Shown one piece after another: positions 11,697 through 23,056 of a stretch of DNA of 64,000 bases. The notes below the pieces were generated by a model. The model searched no databases. It saw nothing but the letters and a program-made list of their open reading frames with translations, and was not told the origin of the DNA. How positions within the stretch are numbered: position 1 is the stretch's first letter; each line of letters opens with the position of its first letter. Source of the DNA: Seiridium cupressi (Eukaryota > Ascomycota > Sordariomycetes > Amphisphaeriales > Sporocadaceae); contig JARVKI010000026.1 in the NCBI GenBank assembly GCA_036674765.1, positions 186,001 through 250,000 on the forward strand, in the 5' to 3' direction. Made by a program: the position numbers and the translations under genes.

Positions 11697-12640
11697 ATAG
11701 ATAAATATAATTTTTTATAAACGGTTTTTATTTATAAAAGTATTTTTTGTTTTCTTAAAAACGAATTTTATTTAAAAGAAGTTTAAAATCTTATAATAAT
11801 TAATTTAAATATTAATATAAATTAAATAAAGGAAGTTTAACTTTTAATATTTTATAAACGAGATTTATTTATAAATAATTAAATATTTAAAATAAATATT
11901 ATTTTTAATTTTTTAATTTTTTATAAACGAAGTTCGTTTGTAATAAATTTTATAAAAAATATTAATTAAAATAATATTAAATTAAAATTAATTTAAATAA
12001 AATAATATTTAATATAATTTAATTTTAATTTAACATTATTTATTTTATAAGTTTAAAAACGAATTTCGTTTATATTTAATTTTAAAATTAAAAAATAAAT
12101 ATTATAAATTACTTTTTAAATAAAATAAATATTATAAATTATTTTTAAATAAAATAAAATATAATAGTATTTAATATAATTATAATATAATTTTATTTAT
12201 TAATTTTAATTATTTATTTTATCTTTTATAAACGAATTTCGTTTATAAATAAAATTAAAATATTGTTACGGTCTTATATGCTGGTGATTTGGTATATTGT
12301 TGTTGTACGAAGAAGAAAGGAGAAAACTAAGTTCTAGGCTAGTGTAACGGCTTTTTGTAGGCGCCGTGCCGCTAACGCCTTAGTGGCGTCTTAGTGCAGT
12401 GATAAATATAAATATTAATTATAATAAAATTATTTTTAAATTAATTAAAATATATTAAAATTTGATAAATAATTATATTAAATTTTATTATTTAATTTAA
12501 ATTCTTATAAACGAATTTTATTTTAAAAAATTATTTTTAATTAAAATAATATTTAATATAATTTAATCTTAATTTTATTTATTTATTTTATCATTCTTTA
12601 AACGAATTTTGTTTATATCTTATAAAAACAAATTGTAACA
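11697..12640. repeat. Extremely AT-rich block with repeated AAACGAA/TTCGTTT cores
   Basis: About 945 bp made almost only of A and T, broken by a normal-composition island at roughly 12265-12405. Short inverted units recur: arms AAACGAA and TTCGTTT with a one-base spacer at 11925-11939, 12057-12071 and 12230-12244. Degenerate forms of the same core (AAACGAATTTTATTT and similar) appear near 11759, 12510 and 12600. Such blocks in filamentous ascomycetes are usually repeats mutated by RIP, which depletes CpA and leaves CpG. No coding potential is seen. Confidence 0.8.
12265..12405. mobile_element. Possible LTR or other repeat remnant inside the AT-rich block
   Basis: An island of ordinary base composition starts at about TGTTACGGTC and contains GTGTAACGGC about 85 bp later, followed by a GC-rich tail with CCGCTAACGCCTTAGTGGCG. 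TGTTACGG-type ends are seen on fungal retrotransposon LTRs. I see no second copy, target duplication or coding part in this window, so this is a guess. Confidence 0.25.
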
Positions 12641-12849
12641 GTTACCACTGCTGCTGCTGCAACCAAAAGACCAAGACCCGTCCAATTCTTACAACTTGCA
12701 TGGCCGCGAACGCACCTTTCTGAGCACGACTTTTCCCCCACAAGGTAGGCGTCCGTCAACGATTTTCATGAGCAGCTTTACTAACCTCCATCAGCAACAA
12801 CTGCGCCATCAAAACTTTATCATCATCGTCCAGAACATAGGTACACGCA

Positions 12850-14333
12850 ATGGCAGGGAAACCACCACGCAGCGCAAGCTCTTATTTTGACCAAGCCACA
12901 TACCTACCGATCGATGTCATCATGGAAAAGCTGCAGGAAATCTCAGATGAGCGCAAGAACATGATATTGAGCTCCATCGAGGAATACGACAGGACATTTG
13001 ATGTATGACTAACTGTCCTGGAAGAAGGGCCCGTCGCAGGTCTTCGAGCTCAAGGTCTTTGTTGGTCATAACTTGCTGGTCGGCCCAGTGATGCGTTTGA
13101 GTTTGGCTATCATTGTGATTTGGTTCAATTTTGATCGAAACAAGCTATTGCTCACTTCATTTACCACCACTTACCATCACCTACGTCGCCTACATCACCA
13201 ACTACAGCACAAAATCTATCCACTGTATCAGCCAGCAAGTCTTCGACCCAACGAAACACTGCCTGTTTCTTTCCCGGGAAGTGGAACTACGATATGGACG
13301 CTTCTACATCGTGAATACATTGAATTCTTCCATAACTACTGGATTATTTCCAGCGAAGGACTGAAACGACACCGAGTCATACCTCAATGGACCAGTCAAC
13401 CCAGACCGACAGACCGAGCAACGATCAAGACACGCAGGCTTGACTCGTGACCATGAGAAGAAATGGTTGGAAGACGAAGAAATAGATACAGCCAATTGAA
13501 ATGCGATATCAGGCCTAGCAGATGGAGAGAGCATAGTGGTCGCCATAGATCGCCAGGAGCATGCCGCCAACCTTGCTCGTTAGTCCCATCGACTCATTCA
13601 TCCCGACATCGTCGATTACGAACGTTTGCCAGGAAGAAACAACTCCCCTGGATCCACGACGGACATTTACTTGCACGAAGTGATTCTCCTGACTACGAAA
13701 GCATAGATTATACGAAGCAAAAGCACCACATAAACCGAAAGCATACCCATCAGCTCGACTTTGGTGTAATCAACGAACATATTGTCTTCATCGCAGAATG
13801 TAAAAGCCTTACAGGCTGACCAGAGAATAAAAAAGCAGAGGACTGAGAACATGAGAACAACAGCCTTAGAGTACAGAGGCATCGTGGGTATCATAGCCGA
13901 CCTGAGTGACGATAGTCTATCGGACGAGGTACCCATTCCACGAGACTTTGAATACTGGGACCCGAACATAGAAAGCATCCCACATCCTTTCACGGAAGAG
14001 ACCTACGTATCGGGACCGTGCAAAACTGATGAAGAGGCTAGAAGATCTCATAAAGCTACAAAGTTAATACACATAGTGGACGAAGACTCAGACGGGAGCG
14101 CAGAAACCCCGCCTAGCTTTGAATATGACTCTGCCGCTCGCCCTTTCGCAAGTGCCGACTCCAAGGATCTCAAACACCAAGGCAATTCATCCATATCGTC
14201 CACTCCAATGCTGGCGGGCAAATTATCATACCATGCACTTGCTGGCACAAGAATAAGTCCCGGTGGCTATGTGGTCTGGAATTGGCGGGATACCACTCCG
14301 TCTCCAAGAGGTGAAATGTGGCCTTTGCATTGA
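12850..14333 (+). pseudogene. Multiply broken gene remnant, unrecognised
   Basis: Coding-like pieces follow one another on the + strand. ATG 12850 opens 52 codons (MAGKPPRSASSYFDQATYLP) and stops at 13008. A Ser/Thr-rich piece runs about 13090-13315 with one internal stop. A charged piece around 13378-13498 and another around 13500-13710 each contain stops. A last frame of 160 codons from ATG 13851 ends at 14333 (LSDDSLSDEVPIPRDFEYW). The shift near 13805 lies at an AAAA run and fits one extra base. No domain is recognised. The last piece could be expressed alone, but decay of one longer gene is the simpler reading. Confidence 0.4.
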
Positions 14334-14429
14334 ACAAGGAGAGGTAACCAAAGGCGTGGGAACTAGAGCAATTCTCCTCAACAAATTATTTGCAGTTATG
14401 GTTGATACCCCATCGAAGGCGAAACTGGG

Positions 14430-16043
14430 TCAACCCACGAAAGCGGCGACAATGAGTCCGCCGACAAGAGCAGAGAAGCTGACGCCAACATTGGCTCCCA
14501 TGCTTCCTCCATCACCGCCCGTTGAGTTGTTCGAACCGCTACCACTATCTCCGCTGCCACCACTGCCTGCGCCACCACTCGTGGTGTTGTTGCCGCTGCC
14601 AGAGCCGGTGCTGCTGGTCGATTCTGTGGTCGATAGCACACTGACTAAAGCCGCAAGGACATTCGACTGGGCACCGGCCGATGTGCTACTTTCGGTGTCA
14701 TTTCCACTCCACTCGAATCCACACATGCGACCATTGTCACCCTCTGTGCAGGTAGAAGCGGCAGCCTTGGCACTCGTCTTCAACACGGGAAGGATCTTGT
14801 CGGCGGTGTAAGGGGCAACGTTGATGACTGAAGCCAGCGAACGGTGGAGAATGCCCTTGAAGAATTCCATGTCCGTGGTGCAAGTATTGGCGGTCTCGCA
14901 TGCCCGCTCCACCGCAATGCCGTCGGGGAAGAATACCTCGAGCGAGCGGCCGAGGAGGCCGTCAAGGCGTGTCTTCCATACGTCGTCGTTCGTCTGTACG
15001 GCATGTTAGCCACTGACTGAGTCCATTTGTGATGTGTATGTTGTAGGTTAATCATGACTCACATAGTTATACAGATATGCAGAACCCTGCAACAGAAGAC
15101 CAGCGTTATAAGAGAACTGAAGCTTGGTGATGGAATCACAAGCAGGTGCCTATCAACCTGGTTAGTGCTTGCCAAGAAACAATCAGGCAAGGGATCTTAC
15201 ATGCACGCCATCGTAAGCGTTGAAGTCATCATCTACTAGTCCTATCTTCATGAGCAAGTCGTATGTCTTGGCGGCTTCGTCGCTGTAGGTCTGGTTCTTG
15301 GTAAGGAAAGCGAGTTGAGCACCAATGCTGAAGTAGCCTGCGTTTGAGGCGGCTTATCCAGAGTCAATATAGGAGACACCATTGCAGAGAATATCCACGG
15401 ATTTTAGACTTACTGTTCACATAGTCATAGCCATTGTTGGTGGGTAAGATCTGCCACCTCAGAGCATCGGCGCAGCTGTTATCATCACTGACACGTCGAA
15501 TGTCTTCTGTCTGTTCCTTGAACACGGTTTGTGCGAGTGCTAACCACTGAGGACCTCCCGAAGGAGGGTCGACGAAATCCGTCTCCTCGGCTAATAACAC
15601 GGCCTGAGCCCAAAAGCCCTGATCGTCGTTGCCCATGCTGGCGGTAAAATTGGCGGGCATATAGTCGTCATTTTTCCCGACTTGAAACTGTAGACCTTCC
15701 AATATGGTATCGTCGTAGGTTGTATTTCCCGTACGCGACCTCAGATCAAGCAAGGTGCCCCACAAGACCGATCCAGTCCACCAGTAGTAGTCGCCACCGG
15801 GGGGATTATCGCCGAAGATGCCAGGCATGTTGCCTGGTTCATCTCCGTGGTAGAAGGTCAAGAGATCCTCTGCCACCAACGCGGCCGCGGCTTTCACAGA
15901 GTCTGGACGCCAGGTCAGTTTCGGTGTGAACGGCGGATGGCCGTGATTGACAGACCTGCATCATCAATGTCCACTGTAATGGCTCCAAGGACACCAGGGA
16001 CGGCAAACAAGAGCTGCCCGAGCAGCGATGGCGAAGTCTTCAT
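14430..16043 (-). CDS. GPI-anchored GH76 endo-mannanase of the DFG5/DCW1 type
   Basis: Five exons (16043-15956, 15902-15414, 15352-15201, 15149-15063, 14993-14430) join in phase to 459 residues. The N-terminus is a signal peptide (MKTSPSLLGQLLFAVPGVLG). The GH76 domain follows, with PGIFGDNPPGGDYYWWTG near residue 60 and the Asp-Asp pair (GNDDQGFWAQA) near residue 118, expected to be catalytic. After residue 380 comes a Ser/Gly/Thr-rich linker, then a hydrophobic tail that fits a GPI signal. DFG5/DCW1 proteins cleave and transfer GPI-mannoprotein glycans to cross-link them into the cell wall; this enzyme should act at the outer plasma membrane. The third exon uses an unusual AAG acceptor (15353). 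Family assignment is firm; exact mannan substrate is inferred. Confidence 0.88.
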
Positions 16044-17830
16044 GACGATATGCTCCTGAAACTGAAGACCGGCGATGCGAAAGGATGGAAACTAGTGGGC
16101 GAAGTCCAAATAATCGGTGATGGGATTAAGAGAGAGCCGACACGTAAACAAGTACAGTATCCGTCTTCTTCTAAAGAAAGTGGTGACGCCATGTCATGAT
16201 CGTCGGCTGCCTGAGATATGTAGGCATCTAGTTAAGCCCTAGGAAGTTTTTCAGATCCAGATCTCCACTGGTACCAGTCGAACTAATTTGGGCCGTTGGT
16301 CTCGTATTGGAGCCATGTGGGTTGGTGCTTGGTAGCCAATCGCGAGACGTGCCTTGAGATTGCGCTTGAATCCTTTCAGCTCTGCGCCTCACCGTGCCAC
16401 CTCCGCACCCCTTAGCGGCCCTTAGCGCGTTCCAGCAATGCTCGGTGATTTTAAGCTTAAACAAAACCTTTATTGGTACCTTGACGCCGGCAACCCACCA
16501 AGATTGGGGTAGAAGGTTTATTCATTTCAAGCTCCTCATACAATATTCAAGGTCTAGTATAACGGTTACGCTTTAAACTTCCTTCGGGTGTTCTACATTA
16601 TCTTGCCAAAATGCTTCCTTCTGTCCTATATCGCTGTGCCAAGGTGCTTCATGCAGCACAGCACCGTTTAAATATAGTTTCGTTTATCAGTTTCGTATAC
16701 CCTTCTACACGAAAGCTGCATTCGACTAGGATTATTGGCAGTTTTCCAAGACCCTAGGGCATCATCAGTTGATGGTGCTCTTCGGCTCCTTATGCGTGAT
16801 CCTTTCTGGCAGATTTATCGAGCGTTGGAGTGATCGAAGATCGCGTATTTCCATGTTCAGAGCCATCCCGAAGGATGCGAAGCACAACAAGACCTGCAAC
16901 TGTGGTAGTTGTGGTACAGATCTGCCCTTTACCATGATCAAGACGTTGCATTTTCACGATGTAAAGCCGCTAGTTTATTGCCACAATCGGGCCAACTAGA
17001 CATGCTCGACGGGTATTGCCAGCCTTTCACAAGTCACGATCTATCAATCTCTCTATGGTCCAGGATAAAGTAGGGTTAGTGGCCAGACACTCGAATAGAG
17101 CATTGATAAACACCAAGAATAACTCTCAAAATGTCCCAGTTGGCTTGTCGCATCAGGGATTACACGACACCTGAAGATTCAAGTGCTCGATGTGGCTGAC
17201 AAAATAGAGGCATGGCTTGTTGGTCGGAGATCTGGAAGGTTTAATCCACTCGGGTCCATTATATAACGGCCGAGAATAAAAATGGCTTGGTCGCGTACAT
17301 CTGGACCGCTTTCAAGTTCTTTTGAGATTTGTGAGTTGTGTCATGACACTTGGGGGTGACGCTGCTGCTCTTCTAGAGAAAATTTAGTTGATCTGCATGG
17401 CTTCCATATGCTAGGTAGCAGAAAATGAGAAGTCTTTACAGTCGACGGTATATGCTATTCATGAGTGAAGGTGACATAGGTTGCCTTAGTCATTATGACT
17501 CTTTATTCACGAATAACCGATATTGACTGGAACTCACAACGTCCACGACCTGTCACAGCTTTACCGAAGTAACTCGTTCCTGATGATATGATAAACATCT
17601 CATCACAGACAAAGTCAGACTACAACCTTCTACCCCAGGCCAAAATTCCCGCATATTGTTTACCCAGCTGAAAAAAGATCATATAGCATTGACAGCACCA
17701 TACATCTACCTAGCTCAACGTACCTTCCATGCCATGTCATCGAAATATCATATCGACAGAATTGCTTAAGAAAAGCCCTTACAAGCTGTGATTTCTGGGA
17801 GTATGAACATAGAAGAGTTACCCCGGCACA
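16044..17830. other. Intergenic, about 1.8 kb
   Basis: Contains the promoter of the GH76 gene. No other gene is supported. A few short frames (for example 16769-16999) lack ATG context, domains or splice signals. Confidence 0.45.
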
Positions 17831-18361
17831 GAGCGTGCCCCGACACTAGAGGAACATCAGAAGAGTCAAGAGGACTGGTTCAACGAACAGAAACAAGTCA
17901 GGTTTCTGTCAAGGATCAACAGTAAGTGTTTACTTGCATTTTCTATGACGAGTAAACTGATCATGCTTGGTGCAGAAGCATATTTTGAAGCATCTCTGCC
18001 GGTTGATTCTGTTGATAATGCCGACGAGACAAACTTGGCTCTCTCCGCTTCAGATTCCACCCAGCACGAGCCTCATGTCAGCATCGATCATGATACATGC
18101 ATGGTCTTCCAGCCACGCATAGAGCCACCGATAACAGCGAATGAGGAACTCTTTGCCCCCCAAACCAGGCGGAGGAGAATATCACCCATGGACTCTTCCA
18201 TACCAGCCTCTGGGTCCAAATTGGACATTCCTCGAGATGTAGACTTTACTGACTGGTTCGCGCACTTTTGTGCACAATGCTTCACTGCTTTCAGCAGCTC
18301 GGAAGCTCTATCTGAGCATCGACGGGTGGGCTGCCATCCGCCAAGTGGAAACGCATCATGA
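17831..18361 (+). CDS. 3' exons of a possible single C2H2-like zinc-finger protein
   Basis: Two exons are visible. The first ends at 17921 and codes a Gln/Glu-rich segment (EEHQKSQEDWFNEQKQV). A 54-bp intron (17922 GTAAGT to GCAG 17975) follows. The second exon runs 17976-18361 to a TGA. The last 35 residues contain CAQCFTAFSSSEALSEHRRVGC, which has C-x2-C and a His spaced like a C2H2 finger whose final ligand would be Cys. The first exon has an in-frame stop upstream near 17820 and no ATG, so an earlier exon must exist or the gene is truncated. Function is not known; DNA or protein binding is plausible. Confidence 0.45.
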   Translation, partial: ERAPTLEEHQKSQEDWFNEQKQVRFLSRINSKCLLAFSMTSKLIMLGAEAYFEASLPVDSVDNADETNLALSASDSTQHEPHVSIDHDTCMVFQPRIEPPITANEELFAPQTRRRRISPMDSSIPASGSKLDIPRDVDFTDWFAHFCAQCFTAFSSSEALSEHRRVGCHPPSGNAS

Positions 18362-19101
18362 TGCCACAAGGAACTCATCAATGAAGGTCCGTTGGTTATG
18401 AAGCCCGAATTCTCGGGGAAATGGCTGGGTTGGCGTGGTATCGGACTGGGAGCCAATGGGTGGACGACGTATTTGATACAGTACTATGAGATAAACTATG
18501 AATTGACAACTGTATTGGGTTTATTACTACGAGCTACATCATACACATTCAAACATAGCTCCTGCTCCTTGGTGGTATTTGCTCTGGGCGATCCGAACAA
18601 AGCTCTAGTGGAGTGATGGGACTTAAGGGTTACAGATACCAAGTTCTCTTCTTCAGAAAAGGAAAGGACAACTATGGCCGGTAAGCTTTGAATGTCATAA
18701 GGAAACCATGGCGAATAACGTGCTTTGTCAATGATGCAGCTGGGGCTGAATAGCTGTAATACTCAAGGGAAGGGCAGGTTGTTGAGCCTACTCGTCCTTC
18801 GTTGAAGGTGCTGGACGCCAACTTGCCCTGTCGTACCTTCCGCATTACATTTGCAATGCCACGACACCCCATTTAGACGGCTTAGAGGCTTCTCCAGGAA
18901 CCCGAGTTTCCCACTGTCGACATCCAAGCAACCGAGCAACAGCATGGAGCCACCCCAGCAACACAGCGCCGTTGTTCCCTCAACCGTTCACCTGCTCAGA
19001 GAGACCTTCACCATCCTGTACAGTCTGGTCCTAGGTACCCTGGCCGCCTGCATTGGAGTTCTGAGAATCCATTTTGATTGTTATATCCTTCTTGCCAAGA
19101 T
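18362..19101. other. Intergenic, with an 80-codon membrane-like ORF at 18944-19186
   Basis: No gene is supported before 18944. An ATG frame at 18944-19186 encodes 80 residues with about two hydrophobic helices and overlaps the start of the next gene in another frame. It may be an upstream ORF, or its first 30 codons may be a first exon: a GTACCC donor at about 19034 and a CATTCAG acceptor at about 19126 would join it in phase to the downstream frame. Confidence 0.35.
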
Positions 19102-20316
19102 ATGGGCACCTTTCATCGCCATTCAGGCATGTCTCTTGATCTTCAAAGTCTTGGGGTTTCTCCTACCATTCCGACGCGCCAATTGAGTACAATGTCATCC
19201 GAATCGCTAGGTCATCCCAACCCTCTTGCTCTCCACCCCGTCAATCAGCAGCGATATTCAACGCGACGAATTTCAGCCGGCTTCCCAACAGACGGTCCAC
19301 CATCGTCATTGCCAAGCGTAGCCACTTCATCACTGACAGTTTCTACTACGCACGGCGAGCTATCAACCATGTACACCACAGCACCGCGTCCAACACGCAA
19401 GGTTACACCCACCAGTATTCCTTTGCCAAAGGCATCAATTGCAACAACGTACGACACGGCTGTGGCCAGCTATCCTCAGAATGACGAGAATGTTCCTCCT
19501 GGCAGCTCCCGAAATAGCCTTCGGCACAAGCACAAGAACAGCATTGATATCGCGGCTGCGAAGCTTCAAGCGAGATCGAAGCCTCGAGCACATGGCATAC
19601 TACCCAAATCTAACACACTCAACGTGATCTCCAATTTGACAGCGTCCATGTCCCGGAGCTCTTTGACCAAGTTCAATCGATCAGCATCGATTTCATCCAC
19701 GACCGAGTCAGAGCCTCGAACAAGCCTCGCGTCCGTGTCATCAGTGGCACTACCAACTGCTGATATCGGCAACCCACGACAAGTCCACACGGCTCAGACA
19801 TCAGCCTACTGGACTGGCCGCTTCATGGCTCTTCAAGATCGTTTCCGCAACGAGATGCTCATGCCCCAGAATATGATCACACTCATTACGGCCCATGCCG
19901 AACGCTCAATTGTGCCGGAATACAAGGCCCAAGCACCAGCTCATATGACGGCATCAGCAACGCAGCCCAATCTCGGCCGGATTCCGGCCAAGGGCAAGAG
20001 CCACAGGTACTCTATTTCCAATGCCCCGAAGAAGAGGGCACAGCGGCCTGGGGCAAGTTTAGACGCCGCACGGCTCGAAGATGACGAGAACAGAGCTCGT
20101 AGAGCATTCCTGCACCTTGAGGCCCTTTGCACGACCAGTGAGGCCAGAAAGAGTCTCCACGCTTGGCAGCAGACTTATGCTAGACGAATGGGCAAGGAGG
20201 AACTTCTCCCAAGGGGAGGGACGATGGACGACAAGGGATTGCTAGGGCGGCTGCTTCGACGTGGTAGTCACGACGTAGGAAAGAGAGCGAGTATCATTGG
20301 CATTGCTTTTGGGTAA
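19102..20316 (+). CDS. Conserved-looking basic Ser/Thr-rich protein, function unknown
   Basis: 404 residues from ATG 19102; ATG 19129 or 19192 are alternative starts. Residues 1-240 are Ser/Thr/Pro-rich and probably disordered. A more ordered part follows: AYWTGRFMALQDRFRNEML near residue 236, then a basic linker, then FLHLEALCTTSEARKSL with YARRMGKEELLPRGG. The pairing of a WTGRFxxLxDRFR segment with a C-terminal LxALCxTxEARxSL segment looks like a family of fungal proteins with no assigned function. No signal peptide or catalytic motif is present. The first exon may be spliced from 18944. Basic, low-complexity regions suggest phosphorylation-controlled or nuclear behaviour, but this is inference. 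Confidence 0.7.
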   Translation: MGTFHRHSGMSLDLQSLGVSPTIPTRQLSTMSSESLGHPNPLALHPVNQQRYSTRRISAGFPTDGPPSSLPSVATSSLTVSTTHGELSTMYTTAPRPTRKVTPTSIPLPKASIATTYDTAVASYPQNDENVPPGSSRNSLRHKHKNSIDIAAAKLQARSKPRAHGILPKSNTLNVISNLTASMSRSSLTKFNRSASISSTTESEPRTSLASVSSVALPTADIGNPRQVHTAQTSAYWTGRFMALQDRFRNEMLMPQNMITLITAHAERSIVPEYKAQAPAHMTASATQPNLGRIPAKGKSHRYSISNAPKKRAQRPGASLDAARLEDDENRARRAFLHLEALCTTSEARKSLHAWQQTYARRMGKEELLPRGGTMDDKGLLGRLLRRGSHDVGKRASIIGIAFG

Positions 20317-21039
20317 TGAGCATGGTCGAAGTGGGCGGCGGAAAAGCGGGTGCGCTTGAGAGGAACGTAGCAGAAGGATTACGACAGTGCGATAATTGTT
20401 GGGCGCTTGGAGTTTATTGCAACTGTAGTGTATGTTTTGGAGCCTGTCTGGTATGAAATTCGAGAAGTATAGGGAAATGGACGGACTGTATCGTGTAAGA
20501 CAGGAGGAACTACGTCTATATACGAACGGAACGGTAATGAGAACACGTATTTTACGAACGACGACGGCCAACGTCGATTATATAATACTTTGTGACCTTC
20601 TGCAAGTTACTATTTGGCCAACAGTCTTTGTAACAGAGGGTATGAAGGCTTGATGATATGTGAAATAGCACCTCGGAGTTTCGCTACTGCATCTCATGAC
20701 TTCACGTTGATAAGTACTGCCTCTACATGCGCTGATGCCCCGCTATCGATGCCTGATGTTGCGGTTCCCAAAATATCCATTCGCCCCTGTTCACAACCTC
20801 TCAAGGGGCTGGGGGGAGGTGGGGCATTTCGTGCTAGTACCTGCAGGGACTAGAGCAGCGCCAAATGCAACCTTATTTTTGAGGTGACGGAAGGCAGCGA
20901 CAGGCATCTGATGGCTCAGCTTCAGAATTCCTGAACAGCCTCAACGACAGGATTGCTTGACGCTGAGGAACCTCTCCGTACACCACCAATCCGCCAGACA
21001 TGATATAGCCTGAAACCAAGCTGAGCCGGCACCTTCACC
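20317..21039. other. Intergenic, about 0.7 kb
   Basis: Holds the 3' flank of the basic protein and the promoter of the TFB2 gene. No gene is supported. Confidence 0.5.
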
Positions 21040-22500
21040 ATGTCGGCCAACCCGCTTCAGCTCTCCGAGTACCTGGAGAAGGTGCAAGGTACGACGTTCA
21101 GACGACTCTACCACCAGCCCTCGGCCGCCTTTGCGGTATTCCGGCGCATGCTACCTCACTTGGCGAAGACGATCGTGATGGCCATCCTGTATATGCCGAC
21201 CCCGTTCCTACTATCCGACCTCGATATCTGGGTGAAGCCCACCTCCAAACGGCAGAAGGATCAAGCTCTGTCTGTACTCATCGCACTGCATATCATCAAC
21301 ATTACACCGCTCTCGAAAGATGCGCCGCAGACCATGTCGCTTACTAAGAACTTCAAGACCAGTCTAAGGCTCGCATTAGAAGGAGGAGGAGATCACAACT
21401 CATTTGGCGTGCCTTCTTCGGTGCCCGTGGCGGCCGAGGTGGACATACCATATCTGGATGAATGGGCCCGACAGAGGTGGGATTCTATACTGCACTACGT
21501 TGTCAACTCCGTAGGCACCAGCGATGGTTTCCAGAAGGCCAGCGACAAGAACAACGGGCCCAATGCTGCGGTCAAGGAACTGCTGATAGGCGGTCGTCTA
21601 GTCGAGCGAAAGAGCGCGGCATCGCCGAGTGTGCACATTACACAAGCTGGATTCACGTTCCTCTTACAAGAGGCGAACGCGCAAGTCTGGACTCTGCTTC
21701 TGTTATGGCTGGAGGCTGCCGAAGCGAACCCAAAGGTTGGAATGGATCATGTCGACATGCTCTCCTTTCTGTTCCTGCTGGCGTCTTTGGAGCTAGGTCG
21801 CGCATACAGCACTGATGCGCTGACGGAATCTAGGCGGAATATGTTACCATTTCTTGTTGACTTCGGCCTCGTATTTATACCCAAACATGATAACAAGTCG
21901 TTCTTCCCTACAAGGTTAGCAACAACGCTCACAAGCAGCGAGAGCAGTCTCCGTAGTGTCAGTGCTGGCTTCACCGCCGCGAGTGAAGGCGCGGCCGATG
22001 CACAGGACAAGAACGCCATCATCCTCGAGACCAACTTCAGAATATACGCATATACATCTTCGCCCTTACAGATCGCGGTTCTGGCCCTTTTCTGCGAGCT
22101 CAAGATGCGTTTCCGGGAGCTAGTATCAGGGCGTCTCACCCGTAATTCCATCCGTCGCGCTGTGGACATGGGTATCACATCCGATCAGATTATCTCCTAC
22201 CTGGCTACGCACGCACACGAGCAGATGCATCGCGTGGCAGCATCGACCAAAAAGCCTCTCCTGCCGCCAGTCATCGTTGACCAGATTAGATTATGGCAGT
22301 TAGATACAGAGCGTATGACGGCAACTCCTGGCTTCCTGTTCATGGACTTTGACTCGGTCAAGGAGTACGACCAGGTCAAGAAGTTTGCGGAGGATGTTGG
22401 TGTGCTGAAATGGTTCGATGATAAGAAAGGTATGTTCTTCGCCAACAAGGTTGAACAGATCCGGGATTTTATGAAGAACCGGCGGAAGGATGACCAGTAA
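21040..22500 (+). CDS. TFB2: TFIIH core subunit Tfb2 (p52/GTF2H4)
   Basis: An intact, intronless 486-residue protein, close to the usual length. The N-terminal part has the family signature: LSEYLEKVQGTTFRRLYHQP near residue 8, then FRRMLPHLAKTIVMAILY and the SDLDIWVK segment. The C-terminal domain (FLFMDFDSVKEYDQVKKFAE, then GVLKWFDDKKGMFF) is the part that pairs with Tfb5. Tfb2 sits in the core of TFIIH, anchors and stimulates the XPB/Ssl2 translocase, and is needed for promoter opening by RNA polymerase II and for nucleotide-excision repair in the nucleus. Start chosen at the first ATG, which gives the standard N-terminus. An essential core gene, intact beside decayed neighbours. Confidence 0.95.
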   Translation: MSANPLQLSEYLEKVQGTTFRRLYHQPSAAFAVFRRMLPHLAKTIVMAILYMPTPFLLSDLDIWVKPTSKRQKDQALSVLIALHIINITPLSKDAPQTMSLTKNFKTSLRLALEGGGDHNSFGVPSSVPVAAEVDIPYLDEWARQRWDSILHYVVNSVGTSDGFQKASDKNNGPNAAVKELLIGGRLVERKSAASPSVHITQAGFTFLLQEANAQVWTLLLLWLEAAEANPKVGMDHVDMLSFLFLLASLELGRAYSTDALTESRRNMLPFLVDFGLVFIPKHDNKSFFPTRLATTLTSSESSLRSVSAGFTAASEGAADAQDKNAIILETNFRIYAYTSSPLQIAVLALFCELKMRFRELVSGRLTRNSIRRAVDMGITSDQIISYLATHAHEQMHRVAASTKKPLLPPVIVDQIRLWQLDTERMTATPGFLFMDFDSVKEYDQVKKFAEDVGVLKWFDDKKGMFFANKVEQIRDFMKNRRKDDQ

Positions 22501-23056
22501 GGCGTTTTGAATCTCATCGTTATCAAAATTGCGGCGTTCTAGGAAGCATTGGGCGGCGTTGGCTCAGAAATGCGTTTATGGTACATCAAGTTGACACGAA
22601 TACATTCTGTTGTCCAGATTTTGACCACTTTGATTGTGGTTCCTGAGATGTCTGCCTCAATCGTCTGTAGTAACGCGATGAGCGAGGAACTTGCCATTGG
22701 CATGTCGATTCCAACGTGGTTGTTTGCCAACACTGATGCGTACAGGCAAATACTGGCAGGTTTGAATTGCCTTTCCAAGTGGAATGTCCCCATATCAAAA
22801 CACGAGGAAGTTACGATGATGTGTTATCCCTTCGCGACCATGGCCACTTAAGCTAGGGAGTATCATTTCGTCGTAACTTCCCCGGTTCTCGTTTTCAAAG
22901 GCTTGTGACCCACCATTGAAACAGACCGTGGTGAGCTCGACACCCAAAATGAATAGTGTCTTCAAATTTATGTTGTAAGATGGATCCTGGCAGCACAAAC
23001 TCCTCTTCTCATTGACCTAGGACAATCATCCTAATTCTTCCATCATTATTTTTAAC
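22501..23056. other. Intergenic, about 0.55 kb
   Basis: No supported gene; 3' flank of TFB2 and promoter of the next locus. Confidence 0.5.
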
